A DNA stretch of 64,000 nt from Thermoanaerobaculia bacterium (GTDB lineage Bacteria > Acidobacteriota > Thermoanaerobaculia > Thermoanaerobaculales > Sulfomarinibacteraceae): the NCBI GenBank assembly GCA_027061805.1, contig JAMOWA010000051.1, positions 49,718 through 113,717 of the forward strand. The letters run 5' to 3'. Below, piece after piece: positions 33,601 to 42,145 of this stretch. Within the stretch, counting starts at the first letter, position 1; every line of letters starts with the position of its first letter. The translations under genes were made by a program, and so were the position numbers. A model generated the notes under the pieces. The model did not search any database. It had not been told where the DNA came from and saw only the letters and a list, made by a program, of their open reading frames with translations.

Positions 33601-34513
33601 CCGCCCACCGTTCCGCCTCCAGCCGCGCCCGGTCCCGCGGAATCCCGGTCACGAGGAGATGGCTCTCCGGTGGGGATCCACCGAGAACCGGTGGAACGGG
33701 TGGCGCCCACCCCCCGGGGAAACGGCCCACCACCACACTGCTGCGGTCCGTGCCCTCCTCCACCCAGCGCTCGGCGGCAAGAATATCCTTCAGCACGAGG
33801 GCGCCGGACAGGATGAGAACCCCACCGGGATCCCCCACCACCGGGAGGGGCGCCGTGCTCTCCTCGGGCAGCGATCCCCTGTACCAGAAGACCCGTCCTC
33901 CCCCGGACCGCACCGTGACGGCCAGGACCGCTGCCAGGCGGTGCGCGAGGCTCTCCCGGGGCATGGACCAGTAGGTGATCTCTCCCCCGGCGGGCTCGGG
34001 AAGTGGGTCCAGCCGGAGAGCCCACAGCGACCGGGCAACCCGGGCCGGGAGGGGCGGACGGAGCTCCGCCAGCACGGCCTCGAGCCAGGGCTCGAAGGTG
34101 AGCCACTCGATACGCCGGTCGGCCGGATCCACCGGAAGATCCATCCCGAGCCCCGTGGCGAGCGCCTCCACCAGTCCGTCGCGGCAACCCCTCACCGCCA
34201 TCTCGGCTCCGCCCAGCCTGGCGGCAAGACCGTCCACCGGACGGGGCCAGGCCCGGAGCACCGCACGGACGCCACGCTCATCCCTGAGCACCAGCATGTT
34301 CCGCACCGGGGCTGCTCCCACGTGGAGCTCCACCTCCTGGAGGAGGGAGGCCAGGGCGAGAACCTGGGCCGCCACGGCAAGGCGTTCCCGACGCGACAGT
34401 CGGCGGACGGGTCTTCCGGACGGCACCGCTGGCCCGATGGCGAGCGTCTCCGGTGCAGGCACCGCCAGCAACGGATGATCCAGCAGGAGCGGCAATCCCG
34501 TCCGGAGGCTCAT
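30629..34513 (-). CDS. 1294-residue sigma-54-dependent transcriptional activator
   Basis: The C-terminal third is a complete AAA+ enhancer-binding module: Walker A GETGVGKE, the sigma-54 contact loop GAFTGA, Walker B GGTLFLDEIGEM and an R-finger region. A Fis-type HTH ends the protein (NRSAAARDLGITRQTLLYH). The first 970 residues are unusual: an N-terminal domain of unclear type, then hundreds of residues of Leu/Arg-rich helical repeats resembling TPR. There is no receiver, GAF or PAS domain. The ATG overlaps the aroA stop (ATGA), so it is the last gene of the lpxH-like/aroA operon. The signal it senses is unknown. Confidence 0.9.
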   Translation of the reverse strand: MSLRTGLPLLLDHPLLAVPAPETLAIGPAVPSGRPVRRLSRRERLAVAAQVLALASLLQEVELHVGAAPVRNMLVLRDERGVRAVLRAWPRPVDGLAARLGGAEMAVRGCRDGLVEALATGLGMDLPVDPADRRIEWLTFEPWLEAVLAELRPPLPARVARSLWALRLDPLPEPAGGEITYWSMPRESLAHRLAAVLAVTVRSGGGRVFWYRGSLPEESTAPLPVVGDPGGVLILSGALVLKDILAAERWVEEGTDRSSVVVGRFPGGWAPPVPPVLGGSPPESHLLVTGIPRDRARLEAERWAERLRRPDAPGGEALTRSAAWLFAEGPPETGMGGDTDELLRRCLGLAPEGVPEGLLSAQTGLAGETLASRVAALGAELEGGLWRWPTPQPVRRDPLHLQVAALFPGDNPRRLLHGYLGDPSRPELLDWARQRLRAMEPGEVRSILGLADPDALSGELLACRVESALSDLDLATARPLVEGLPEEVRSSYRAWLAAVDGPVVRVNELLPDLDPRAVPVAVGEVALRMLERAVQRGAGDAGRWTELARRAALSAGGPVGARLRLEAELLVDAEVVLKDRAWRREALSGPERLRRVLLRRVANLWKDEGREELARRLLLRVLRREDRPGFRGLSELDLGYIALNRGRNVEADRHHLRAMQLLQAAGFRWRTRVPAFNLGVAELDRLQVERALRRLREGAEEGWDPFFEAEMARLDLARGHEASFLERLSGLRERVATPDRSLSAPLSLLEGVAALLRHDLDSARSALLRGGEEAGGWLAVIEALQGLEVRQGRDGWGLFLAAGCLQAVRHGRPEAARKTLCQGGATLQEGFALALCERLLGRQGWADGDLRRRVARTLGDGGLDGWRKVVAPGVPGGAVSALATRILESGTVPRPEHRSWGGVLEELGLDGLEVRSRHGGPPLLRVGHGEAGEETPGGSTVLVPLGSEAPPGPAWNLLAVVLSLTLAGSGQETPAKPGGTGFVGRSPASRALRAELERLAPSSVPVVLVGETGVGKEVAARMLHELSGRRGPFVPVNMAALPPQLVETELFGSVRGAFTGADRSRKGLVAAADGGTLFLDEIGEMDMALQAKLLRFLESSEVRPVGSEALHRVDVRVISATNSDLERAMTEGCFRTDLYFRIATAVIRILPLRERPGDIADLVEHFTAAAVARHGLAPARWSPEALGVLSRHSWPGNARELRNIVEMALIAARGGIVGPSHLPVPVRDGGGGMHRQGHGLAERPQSWEEAHRRLRRGLIEDALHRNGGNRSAAARDLGITRQTLLYHMKFLGVE

Positions 34514-35829
34514 CCGTCCGTCACCAGGTTCCACTGATCCCAGAAGCCCGGGAACGACTTTGCCACGCACCCCGCGTCATCGAGACGCAGGGGACCCGCA
34601 ACCAGGGCGGCGACGGCCATGGCCATGGCGATGCGGTGATCCCCGGCCGCCACGACGTCCACCGCTCGTTCCAGGGGCGACAGCGAGCCGAGCACGCGGA
34701 ACGTGTCACCGGTGGTCTCCAGCCGGGCGCCGCACCGGCGGAGGTTCCCGGTCATCACGCCCAGCCGGTCGCTCTCCTTGTGGCGCAGGTGCGCAAGGCC
34801 CGTGAGCTCCGACCCCGGCGGCGCGGCCGCGGCCACCACCGCGAGGGCCGGGAAGAGGTCGGGGGAATCGGCCAGGTCCGCACGAAACGGCACCAGGGTA
34901 CCCCCCACGACCCGCACCCCTCCCGGGACCGTCTCCCACCGTGCCCCGGCCCTGGTCAGGACGTCGAGGATCGAGCGGTCTCCCTGGCCCGAGGAGCAGT
35001 CCAGGGGCCGGATCTCCACGCTTCCCCCGACCCCGGCGGCGGCCGCCGCGAAGAAGGACGCTGCGGACCAGTCGCCTTCCACCGCGAACTCCACCGGCCG
35101 TGGCAACCCCGGGGGAACCTTCCAGAGCCGTCCGTCGCCGGAGCACCGTACCTCCAGCCCCCAGGCGACCATGGCCCGTCGGGTGAGCTCGAGGTACGGC
35201 CGCGACGGGACGGGGCCCTCCAGGTGGAGCTCCAGGCCCCGCGCCATGCGTGGCGCCGCCAGGAGCAGGGCGCTGACGAACTGGGAGGAGGCTCCCGGCC
35301 AGATCCGGAGTCGGCCTCCCCGGGGCGTGCACCCCCTCACCTCCACCGGGAGCCTTCCGCCCCCTGCGGGCCGCAGCGCCACGCCCAGCCCCCGGAGGGC
35401 ATGGACGAGCGGTCCCATCGGACGCTCCCTGAGTCTCTCCGTTCCGTCGACGACCCAGGTGCCGGGTACCGTGGCCAGCAACGCCATGAGGAGCCGGGCC
35501 CCGGTCCCCGAGTTGCCCAGGTGAACCGTGGCCCTCTCCACCGCGGTATCGCGTGGGCGCATCTCGATGCCCGCACCGCCCCACTCCAGCGGCCAGCCGG
35601 CGGCCCCGAGGGCCCGCCCGAGGACCAGCGTGTCCTCGCACGCCAGGGGCGAGGTGATCGTCCCTCCGTCTGCGAGGGCGGCGAGGACCAGCGCCCTGTT
35701 GGTGAGGCTCTTCGACGGGGGCACCCGGACGCTGGCCGCAATCCCGCTCCGGTGACCGGACAGGAGCCTGGGGCCGGCCGCGGTCAACCGGAGCCCTTCT
35801 GGAGGGTTCAGATGGACTTGCGGGGACAC
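34510..35829 (-). CDS. aroA: 3-phosphoshikimate 1-carboxyvinyltransferase (EPSP synthase)
   Basis: AroA makes EPSP in the shikimate pathway. Family motifs in order are PPSKSLTNRALVLAALA, LGNSGTGARLL, RERPMGPLV, HKESDRLGVM and GDHRIAMAMA. The start is uncertain: the ATG at 35886 overlaps the upstream gene by 79 bases, a GTG at 35829 by 22 bases, and a TTG at 35787 lies just after that stop behind GAAGGG. I chose the GTG as a compromise. The SKS motif lies only about 35 residues from this start. Confidence 0.9.
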   Translation of the reverse strand: MSPQVHLNPPEGLRLTAAGPRLLSGHRSGIAASVRVPPSKSLTNRALVLAALADGGTITSPLACEDTLVLGRALGAAGWPLEWGGAGIEMRPRDTAVERATVHLGNSGTGARLLMALLATVPGTWVVDGTERLRERPMGPLVHALRGLGVALRPAGGGRLPVEVRGCTPRGGRLRIWPGASSQFVSALLLAAPRMARGLELHLEGPVPSRPYLELTRRAMVAWGLEVRCSGDGRLWKVPPGLPRPVEFAVEGDWSAASFFAAAAAGVGGSVEIRPLDCSSGQGDRSILDVLTRAGARWETVPGGVRVVGGTLVPFRADLADSPDLFPALAVVAAAAPPGSELTGLAHLRHKESDRLGVMTGNLRRCGARLETTGDTFRVLGSLSPLERAVDVVAAGDHRIAMAMAVAALVAGPLRLDDAGCVAKSFPGFWDQWNLVTDG

Positions 35830-36569
35830 CGTTCCATTCTGGGGAGGCGCTCCGGAGGTGTCAAGGTATTCTCCACCAGCCTCCACCCCTTCCCGTCCAC
35901 CAGGACCGTGAGCCCGAACTCCAGCCAGGCCGGCACCACGAGGGCCGTGTGTCCATCCTCGTCACACCTCCAGGGCGTGTGGAAGTGACCCCAGAGGAGG
36001 ACATCCACACCCGTGTTCCAGGCCTGGCGTGCCTCGCGGACGAGGTCGTCCACGGGCTTGCGGTACCGGAACCTCCGGTTCGTCTTCGCAAGGCGGGCCT
36101 CCATCTGGCGGACGATCCCCACCGCCAGTCCGTCCGGCAGGAGACGCGCCCAGAAGTGCGCCGGGCGGGACTTCGCCAGGGCAGACCAGAAACGGTACAT
36201 GCGATCCTTCCGGTTCACCAGGTCCCCGTGGACCAGGCGGTATCTCGTGCCCCCCGACTCGAACTCGTGGCTCCTCCCCCACCAGTCCAGGTGGGCCTCG
36301 AGCTCGGGCTCGCCCAGGAAGAAGTCCCGGTTCCCCTCGACAATCCCCACACGGATCCCCTCCGCCCTGAGGTCGTCCCACAGCGCGAGGAGCTCGCGGA
36401 CCTGGGTGGTCCAGAACTTCGGCATCCCGATGAGGTACTGGCACACGTCGCCCAGGTAGATCACCTCCCGGACGCCGCCGCGCCGGACCGCTTCCAGCAG
36501 ACCGGCCATTGCAGCGACATCGCCGGGCCGCTGGCCAAGGTGGGGATCCGCGACGATGAGCCGTTCCAC
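35808..36569 (-). CDS. LpxH-like metallophosphoesterase
   Basis: This 253-residue calcineurin-fold enzyme has all five metal motifs: ADPHLG, YLGDVCQ, EGNRDFFLG, VHGD and WGHFHTP. The EGNRDF pattern and length fit the UDP-2,3-diacylglucosamine hydrolase (LpxH/LpxG-like) group, which would supply lipid X to LpxB. Assignment to that exact reaction is inference. The GTG start follows a TAGGAT box by six bases, and the gene leads the operon with aroA and the sigma-54 activator. Confidence 0.78.
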   Translation of the reverse strand: MERLIVADPHLGQRPGDVAAMAGLLEAVRRGGVREVIYLGDVCQYLIGMPKFWTTQVRELLALWDDLRAEGIRVGIVEGNRDFFLGEPELEAHLDWWGRSHEFESGGTRYRLVHGDLVNRKDRMYRFWSALAKSRPAHFWARLLPDGLAVGIVRQMEARLAKTNRRFRYRKPVDDLVREARQAWNTGVDVLLWGHFHTPWRCDEDGHTALVVPAWLEFGLTVLVDGKGWRLVENTLTPPERLPRMERCPRKSI

Positions 36570-36575
36570 CGGGGC

Positions 36576-36581
36576 ATCCTA
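36576..36581 (-). promoter_or_regulatory. -10 box (TAGGAT) for the lpxH-like/aroA/activator operon
   Basis: GTGTAGGAT is followed by GCCCCG and the GTG at 36569. The six-base gap implies a leaderless message. The arrangement is nearly identical to that before the VTC gene at 62071. Confidence 0.42.
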
Positions 36582-36662
36582 CACGAGTCCGGCCTGTGAG
36601 CGGCCTCACTCCCCCGCACCCGTTTTCGCTGGAGAATGAAGCGATGTGCCCCGGTGTTACCC

Positions 36663-36677
36663 TGGCAAAGGTGTCGC
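36663..36677 (+). promoter_or_regulatory. Sigma-54-like promoter for the subtilase gene
   Basis: TGGCAAA-GGTG-TCGC keeps the invariant GG and GC with the exact 10-base gap and matches 8 of 11 informative positions. Predicted +1 is near 36689, which leaves a 20-base leader holding CTGGAGG before the ATG at 36709. Confidence 0.42.
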
Positions 36678-36708
36678 GCCACTGTACGGGCGATTCCTGG
36701 AGGTGACG

Positions 36709-39700
36709 ATGCAACGGCTCGGAAACCACGTTGTCCACATGGCCCTTCTCCTGACCCTGGTGGGCCAGACGGCACTCGCAAGGATCCCCGTGCTCGACCA
36801 GGAGAGCCGGGCCCGCCTGGATCCCCGCCTGGCCCGGGCCTGGGACGAGGGGGCCACGGAGTTCCGGGTGATCGTCCACCTGCTGGCACCCCCGGAGGCC
36901 CACATTCCGCTCGGGCCCCGGGGGGTGGAGTTTCCCGCTGCACGACTCGCCGTGGTGGAGGAGGTGGTCACCCGAGGCGTGGAAGAGATCCTGAAGGAGG
37001 TGGATTCCGGAGAGCTCCGGGTCGGCCACACCTACCGTCTCCAGCCGGCCTTCTCGGCGCGTGTCGACCGCACCACCCTGGCCTCCATCGCCGGGCGGCC
37101 CGGCGTGGACTGGGTGGAGCTGGACGAGGTCTGGCAGGCCTTCACGGCGGAGGGCCTCCCCATGATCCACGCTGACGTGCTTCATGCCCGGGGAATCGAC
37201 GGGTCCGGCACCTCCGTGGCCATCGTGGATACCGGCATCGACCCCCAGCATCCCACCCTGGGCGGTGGTCCCATTCCCAACGGCAAGGTGGTCTACGGCA
37301 AGGACACGGCCGACAATGACGATGATCCCGCCGACTGTGGCAGTCACGGCACCGCGGTGGCCTCCATCGCTGCCGGGCTCGCCCACTCCTGGGACACGGG
37401 GTTCAGCTTCGCCGGGGGCGTGGCGCCCGGGGCGGACATCCTGGCATACAAGGCCAGCCCCACCGGTGAGTGCGGCAGCTTCTACACCTCCGATGTGACC
37501 GCCGCCATCGAGGACGCCACGCTGCTCCGGGACACCTACAACGTGGTGGCGCTCAACCTCTCCATCGGGAGCTCCGGCGGCTTCGACGGCCCGTGCGACT
37601 CGCAGAGCTACCTCTACGCCTCTGCCATCAACGACGCCGTGGCCGCCGGGATCGCCGTCTTCGCGGCCGCCGGCAACAGCGCCCTCAAGGACGCCATCGC
37701 CAGGCCCGCCTGCCTCGCCAACGCCATCAGCGTGGGTTCGGTCTACGACTCCGACATCCAGAATACCTACCGGTACTGCGCCAACGACTCCTGCACCGAG
37801 ATCCTCTGTACCGACGCCTTCCCGAAGGCCGGGACGGTCACGTGCTACTCCAACTCGAGCTTCCAGCTGGATTTCCTGGCGCCTTCCGAGGACATCACCG
37901 CCGCGCGCCCCCACGGGACGACCCAGGGCTTCGGTGGGACCTCTGGCGCCGCCCCCTACGCCACCGGCGCCGCGGCCCTCCTGGCCCAGTCCAACCCGGA
38001 TCTGACGCCCGAGGAGATCCGCATGCTGCTCGGCCTCACCGGGCAGCCCATCACCGATGCCGACAACGGGATCACGCGGGCGCTCATCGACGTGGAGGCG
38101 GCCGCCGACCCCGTCACCCTGGGTATCGGCTCGCCCGGCAACGCGGCGATCCCCAATGCCACCGGTCTCCCCCTGGTCTCCACCACCACCATCGCCAGCG
38201 GGGGGACGGTGGAATCCATGACGGTATCCCTCAAGGTGGCCCACGGCAATCCCGAGCAACTTCTGGTGACCCTGGTCTCGCCGTCGGGGACCCGCGTGAG
38301 GCTCGAGGACCACGGGACCTTTGCGGGTGACGGCATCTACGCGGTGTATCCATCGGACCGCCAGCCCCTCGAGAGTCTCGACGCCTTCACCGGAGAGCCC
38401 GCCGCCGGCACCTGGACCCTCGAGATCCTGGACGACGATCCCGAGGAGAACCGGCTCAAGCCCAGCACCCTCGTGGCCTGGGGCCTCAAGATCGACACGG
38501 GCGGCACCGTGCAGCCACCCCAGTTCACCTCCTACTCGATTCCCGTGGCTGCCCACGTGAAGGGTGCCCCGGGAACCTTCTGGGTCACGGATGCGCGGAT
38601 CTTCAACCCATCTCCGACCCGGCCGATCAGCTTCACCCTCTACCTGATCCCGCAGGGGGAGGACGGCACCCAGGTCTGGTACCAGTCGCCGGTGACGATC
38701 CCGCCGCTGGCCATCCAGAGCCTCCCGGACCTCGTCCTGAACGCCTTCGGCCAGACCACGGCGGGACACCTCCTGGTCCAGAGCGACGGTGAACAGCTCC
38801 TGATGACCTCCCGGACCTACAACACGGGCGGGGAGGAGGGCACCTACGGCCAGTTCGTGGGCATGGACCGGGGCATCGACGGAATCGGGGCCGGTGACGG
38901 TTCCCTCCACATGCTGCAGCTCGCGTCCAACACCGGCTTCAGGACGAACATCGGCTTTTCCGAGGTTGCCGGGAAGACCGCCCGGGTCCGGGTGACCCTC
39001 TTCGACGGTGAGACCGGGCTTCCCGTGGGCGTCCCCGGCGAGTACACGGTGGAGCCCTTCTCCAATGCCCAGGTGAACACGATCTTCGAGGCGCTGGGAG
39101 CGGGCACCGTGGACAACGGACGGGCGCGGGTGGAGGTGATCGGCGGCGAGGGCCGCGTGGCCATGTACGCCTCGGTGGTGGACCGGCGGTCCGGTGACGC
39201 CATCTATGTCCTCGCGGCGAACCCGGTGAAGGCCACCTCCCAGGTCGTTCCCATCGTGGCCAGTGCCACGGGCAAGAACGGCACCCTGTGGCTCAGCGAC
39301 GTCCGGATCCACAACGCGGGGAGCAGCCCCGTGGCCCTCGACCTCGAGTTCCGCCCCGAGGTGGAATCCGCGGGGACCCCGGTCACCGTGACCCGGACCG
39401 TGGGAGCCGGCAGGATCCTGGCGCTGGACGACATCGTCGGAACGGTCCTCGGTCAGCCTGGTGCCCACGGCTCCCTGAGGATCGCGACGACCTCGGGAAC
39501 CCCGGCCAGCCTCCTGATCACCTCGCGCACCTACAATTCCGGCGGGGACAGGGGCACCTTCGGCCAGTCCGTTCCCGCCGTGGCCACGGGGTTCGGCACC
39601 GGCCGGTCCACCACCATCCTCCACCTGGACTCCTCCACGGCGTTCCGTGCAAATGTGGGTATCTGCGAGGTCTCAGGGGGTACCGTCACGGTCCGGTACG

Positions 39701-39927
39701 TGCTCAAGGACGGGAGCGGCCAGACGCTGGGAACCGGCATCCAGGAGCTCGGCCCATGGCAGGTCCGGCAGATCAACGACATCTTCGCGGACGTGGGCGC
39801 CTCTCCCAGGGAAAACACGCGCCTGGATCTCTTCCTGGATGCCGGCACCGGCACCTTCACGGCCTACGGCTCCCTTGTGGACGCCACCACAGGCGACGCC
39901 ATCACCATTCCCGTGCTGGAGTACTGA
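36709..39927 (+). CDS. Secreted subtilisin-family (S8) protease with P-domain and paired C-terminal repeats
   Basis: This 1072-residue protein has a signal peptide (ending ALA, about residue 24), an inhibitor-like propeptide (about 45-145), and an S8 catalytic domain with Asp174 (VDTGID), His213 (GSHGTAVA) and Ser412 (GTSGAAP). A P/proprotein-convertase-like domain follows (about 485-605: EILDDDPEENRL). Two repeats of about 210 residues come last, homologous to those at the end of the LVIVD protein. The ATG at 36709 has CTGGAGG upstream; the earlier ATG of the track lacks a site. Catalytic residues are complete, so it should be active outside the cell. Confidence 0.93.
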   Translation: MQRLGNHVVHMALLLTLVGQTALARIPVLDQESRARLDPRLARAWDEGATEFRVIVHLLAPPEAHIPLGPRGVEFPAARLAVVEEVVTRGVEEILKEVDSGELRVGHTYRLQPAFSARVDRTTLASIAGRPGVDWVELDEVWQAFTAEGLPMIHADVLHARGIDGSGTSVAIVDTGIDPQHPTLGGGPIPNGKVVYGKDTADNDDDPADCGSHGTAVASIAAGLAHSWDTGFSFAGGVAPGADILAYKASPTGECGSFYTSDVTAAIEDATLLRDTYNVVALNLSIGSSGGFDGPCDSQSYLYASAINDAVAAGIAVFAAAGNSALKDAIARPACLANAISVGSVYDSDIQNTYRYCANDSCTEILCTDAFPKAGTVTCYSNSSFQLDFLAPSEDITAARPHGTTQGFGGTSGAAPYATGAAALLAQSNPDLTPEEIRMLLGLTGQPITDADNGITRALIDVEAAADPVTLGIGSPGNAAIPNATGLPLVSTTTIASGGTVESMTVSLKVAHGNPEQLLVTLVSPSGTRVRLEDHGTFAGDGIYAVYPSDRQPLESLDAFTGEPAAGTWTLEILDDDPEENRLKPSTLVAWGLKIDTGGTVQPPQFTSYSIPVAAHVKGAPGTFWVTDARIFNPSPTRPISFTLYLIPQGEDGTQVWYQSPVTIPPLAIQSLPDLVLNAFGQTTAGHLLVQSDGEQLLMTSRTYNTGGEEGTYGQFVGMDRGIDGIGAGDGSLHMLQLASNTGFRTNIGFSEVAGKTARVRVTLFDGETGLPVGVPGEYTVEPFSNAQVNTIFEALGAGTVDNGRARVEVIGGEGRVAMYASVVDRRSGDAIYVLAANPVKATSQVVPIVASATGKNGTLWLSDVRIHNAGSSPVALDLEFRPEVESAGTPVTVTRTVGAGRILALDDIVGTVLGQPGAHGSLRIATTSGTPASLLITSRTYNSGGDRGTFGQSVPAVATGFGTGRSTTILHLDSSTAFRANVGICEVSGGTVTVRYVLKDGSGQTLGTGIQELGPWQVRQINDIFADVGASPRENTRLDLFLDAGTGTFTAYGSLVDATTGDAITIPVLEY

Positions 39928-40091
39928 GTCCCCTGCCCTTCGTCCGGGGATTCACCGGGGGCGCCCCGTCAGGGGTGTCGCTCGATGCAGACCCACCCCG
40001 CCAGGAGGAAGGGGAGGATCGCTCCGCACGGTCGGAACATCGTGGGTGATCCGGTCCGGAAGCTGCCGGAACCGGTGGCAGGAACCGGAAG

Positions 40092-40121
40092 GGGCCGGAC
40101 GGGACACCCCGTCCGGCCCCC
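40092..40121. terminator. Bidirectional hairpin between convergent genes
   Basis: GGGGCCGGACGGG-ACAC-CCCGTCCGGCCCC is a perfect 13-bp stem with a 4-base loop, placed between the subtilase stop and the serC stop. It has no U tract on either side, so it may need a factor or act mainly as an RNA end stabiliser. The rest of 39928-40144 shows no gene. Confidence 0.6.
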
Positions 40122-40144
40122 GGCAGTCCGATGCGATGGGAGAC

Positions 40145-41230
40145 TCAGCCGTTCTTCCGGGCGAACTCCTCCATGAAGGAGGCGAGCACGTCCACGCCCT
40201 CGGGCTCCATGGCATTGTAGATGGAGGCCCGGCAGCCGCCCACGGAGCGGTGCCCCTTGAGGCCCACCATGCCGGCAGCCTTCGCCTCGGCGATGAACTT
40301 CGCCTCGAGCTCCTCGGTGGGCAGGCGGAACACCACGTTCATGACCGAGCGGCTCCCCTTCTCCACCGGGCAGCGGTAGAAGTCGGGCAGGGCGTCGATC
40401 ACCCCGTAGAGGCGCTCGGCCTTGCCCTTGTTCCGCCGCTCCATGGCCGCGAGGCCGCCGTTGTCCTTGATCCAGCGGAGGACGTTGCGCACCATGTAGA
40501 TGGCAAAGCTGGGCGGCGTGTTGTACAGGGAGTCCTTGGCCACGTGGGTGGCGTACTTCAGGAGCGTCGGGATGCCGTCGTTGGCCCTTTCGAGCCAGGA
40601 CTTCCGCACGACGACCACGGTGACGCCCGAGGGCCCCACGTTCTTCTGGGCCCCGGCGTAGATGAGCGAGAAGGCGTTGGCATCGAAGGGGCGCCACAGG
40701 AAATCCGAGGACATGTCGCCCACCAGCGGCACGTCGCCGGTGTCGGGGAACTCGGTCCACTGGGTGCCACGGATGGTGTTGTTGCTCGTCAGGTGGACGT
40801 AGGCGGCATTCGGGTCGATGTCCAGCTCGTCCACGGCCGGGATCCTGGTGTAGCTCTCCCCGGCGCCGGACCAGGCCTCGCGGGCGTCCGCCACGATGCG
40901 AGCCTCCTTGATGGCCTTGTCCGCCCAGGCACCGGTCATGACGTAGTCCGCGGAACCTCCGGGGGCGATGAAGTTCATGGGCACCATGGCGAACTGGAGC
41001 GAGGCGCCGCCCTGGAGGAAGAGCACGTGGTGGTCGTCATCCAGCCCCAGGAGCTCCGCCACCAGGTCCATGGCCTCGTGGTGAAGGGCGTCGTACTCCC
41101 TGGAGCGGTGGGAGATCTCCATGACGGACATCCCCGTCCCCTCCCAGTCCAACAGCTCGGCGTGGGCCCGCTCCAGGGCCGCTGCCGGCAGTGTTGCGGG
41201 TCCTGCGTAGAAATTCCAGACCTTGCTCAT
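40145..41230 (-). CDS. serC: Phosphoserine aminotransferase
   Basis: SerC transaminates 3-phosphohydroxypyruvate to phosphoserine with PLP. The PLP lysine is in [13 protein letters not shown]-terminal [18 protein letters not shown] and [14 protein letters not shown] fit the class V family, the last binding phosphate. Length (361) is standard. An AGGAGGAGG site precedes the ATG. It is the third gene of the DUF1015-serA-serC operon, which holds two consecutive steps of serine synthesis. Confidence 0.95.
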   Translation of the reverse strand: MSKVWNFYAGPATLPAAALERAHAELLDWEGTGMSVMEISHRSREYDALHHEAMDLVAELLGLDDDHHVLFLQGGASLQFAMVPMNFIAPGGSADYVMTGAWADKAIKEARIVADAREAWSGAGESYTRIPAVDELDIDPNAAYVHLTSNNTIRGTQWTEFPDTGDVPLVGDMSSDFLWRPFDANAFSLIYAGAQKNVGPSGVTVVVVRKSWLERANDGIPTLLKYATHVAKDSLYNTPPSFAIYMVRNVLRWIKDNGGLAAMERRNKGKAERLYGVIDALPDFYRCPVEKGSRSVMNVVFRLPTEELEAKFIAEAKAAGMVGLKGHRSVGGCRASIYNAMEPEGVDVLASFMEEFARKNG

Positions 41231-41245
41231 GTGGCTCCTCCTCCT

Positions 41246-42127
41246 TCACGCGATCTGATGCTCGAAATCTTCGAGCAGCTTCACCACCACATCGCCGATC
41301 CGCAGCATGTTCTCACGGCTGGAGGCACCGATGTGGGGTGTCATGATGACGTTGGGCGCCGAGAGGATCGGGCTCGACGGATCCGGCGGATCGGAGTACC
41401 ACACGTCCGTGCCGTAGGCCCTGACCTTCCCGGACTCCAGCGCCTTCGCCATGTCCTCCTCCACCACGCACTGGCCGCGGGCGGTGTTGACGATGACCAC
41501 GCCATCCTTCATGGCCGCCATGGTCTCCTCGTTGATCATCCCCCGGGTCTCCTCGGTGAGGGGCACGTGGAGCGAGATGTAGTCCGCCCTCCTGAAGAGC
41601 TCGGTGAGCGGAACCAGGGAGAGGAAATCATGATTCTTCAGCAACGGGTCGTAGGCGATGACCTCCATGCCGAAGGCCGCGGCCCGGCGGCCCACCTCCG
41701 TCCCGATGTTGCCGGCACCAACCAGGCCCAGGACCTTGCCATGGAGCTCGGTGCGCTTGAGCTCCTTCTTGGCCCAGCGCCCCTCCTTCATGGAGTTGTG
41801 GGCCTCGATGAGTCGCGTGGGCACCGCCACCATCAGCGCCATGGCCATCTCGGCCACGGCGATGGCAGAGGCCGAGGCCGTGTTGTAGACCCGGATGCCC
41901 TTGGACCGTGCGTACTCCACGTCGATGTTGTCCAGGCCCACCCCGCCCCGGATGATCAGCTTGAGGTTGGGGGCCGAGTCGATGTACTCGCGGGTGCACT
42001 TGGTCTTGGATCGCACCAGGACCACGTCCACCTCGGGGAGACGGTCCCTGTCGTCGGTCACCTCACCGAAACGTTCCAGCTGGGCCGGCAGGGATGGGTC
42101 AAAGGCGTCGGAGATCAGGATCTTCAT
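41246..42127 (-). CDS. serA: D-3-phosphoglycerate dehydrogenase, short form
   Basis: This 293-residue D-2-hydroxyacid dehydrogenase has the Rossmann motif GLVGAGNIGTEVG, catalytic Arg in VNTARGQCV, Glu near the end of the nucleotide domain and His in MTPHIGAS. It lacks the C-terminal ACT domain through which serine inhibits longer SerA enzymes, so feedback control must differ. The operon with serC makes phosphoglycerate the likely substrate. GGGAGG precedes the ATG. Confidence 0.9.
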   Translation of the reverse strand: MKILISDAFDPSLPAQLERFGEVTDDRDRLPEVDVVLVRSKTKCTREYIDSAPNLKLIIRGGVGLDNIDVEYARSKGIRVYNTASASAIAVAEMAMALMVAVPTRLIEAHNSMKEGRWAKKELKRTELHGKVLGLVGAGNIGTEVGRRAAAFGMEVIAYDPLLKNHDFLSLVPLTELFRRADYISLHVPLTEETRGMINEETMAAMKDGVVIVNTARGQCVVEEDMAKALESGKVRAYGTDVWYSDPPDPSSPILSAPNVIMTPHIGASSRENMLRIGDVVVKLLEDFEHQIA

Positions 42128-42145
42128 GGCTACCTCCCGTAACGG

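Noticed and set aside
35962-39624. 1220-residue minus-strand ORF opposite the subtilase
   Set aside because: It is a shadow frame; the plus strand has a full catalytic triad and signal peptide.
40017-40088. 23-residue minus-strand ORF (MFRPCGAILPFLLAGWV...)
   Set aside because: It has a hydrophobic core but no ribosome site or promoter and lies between convergent genes.
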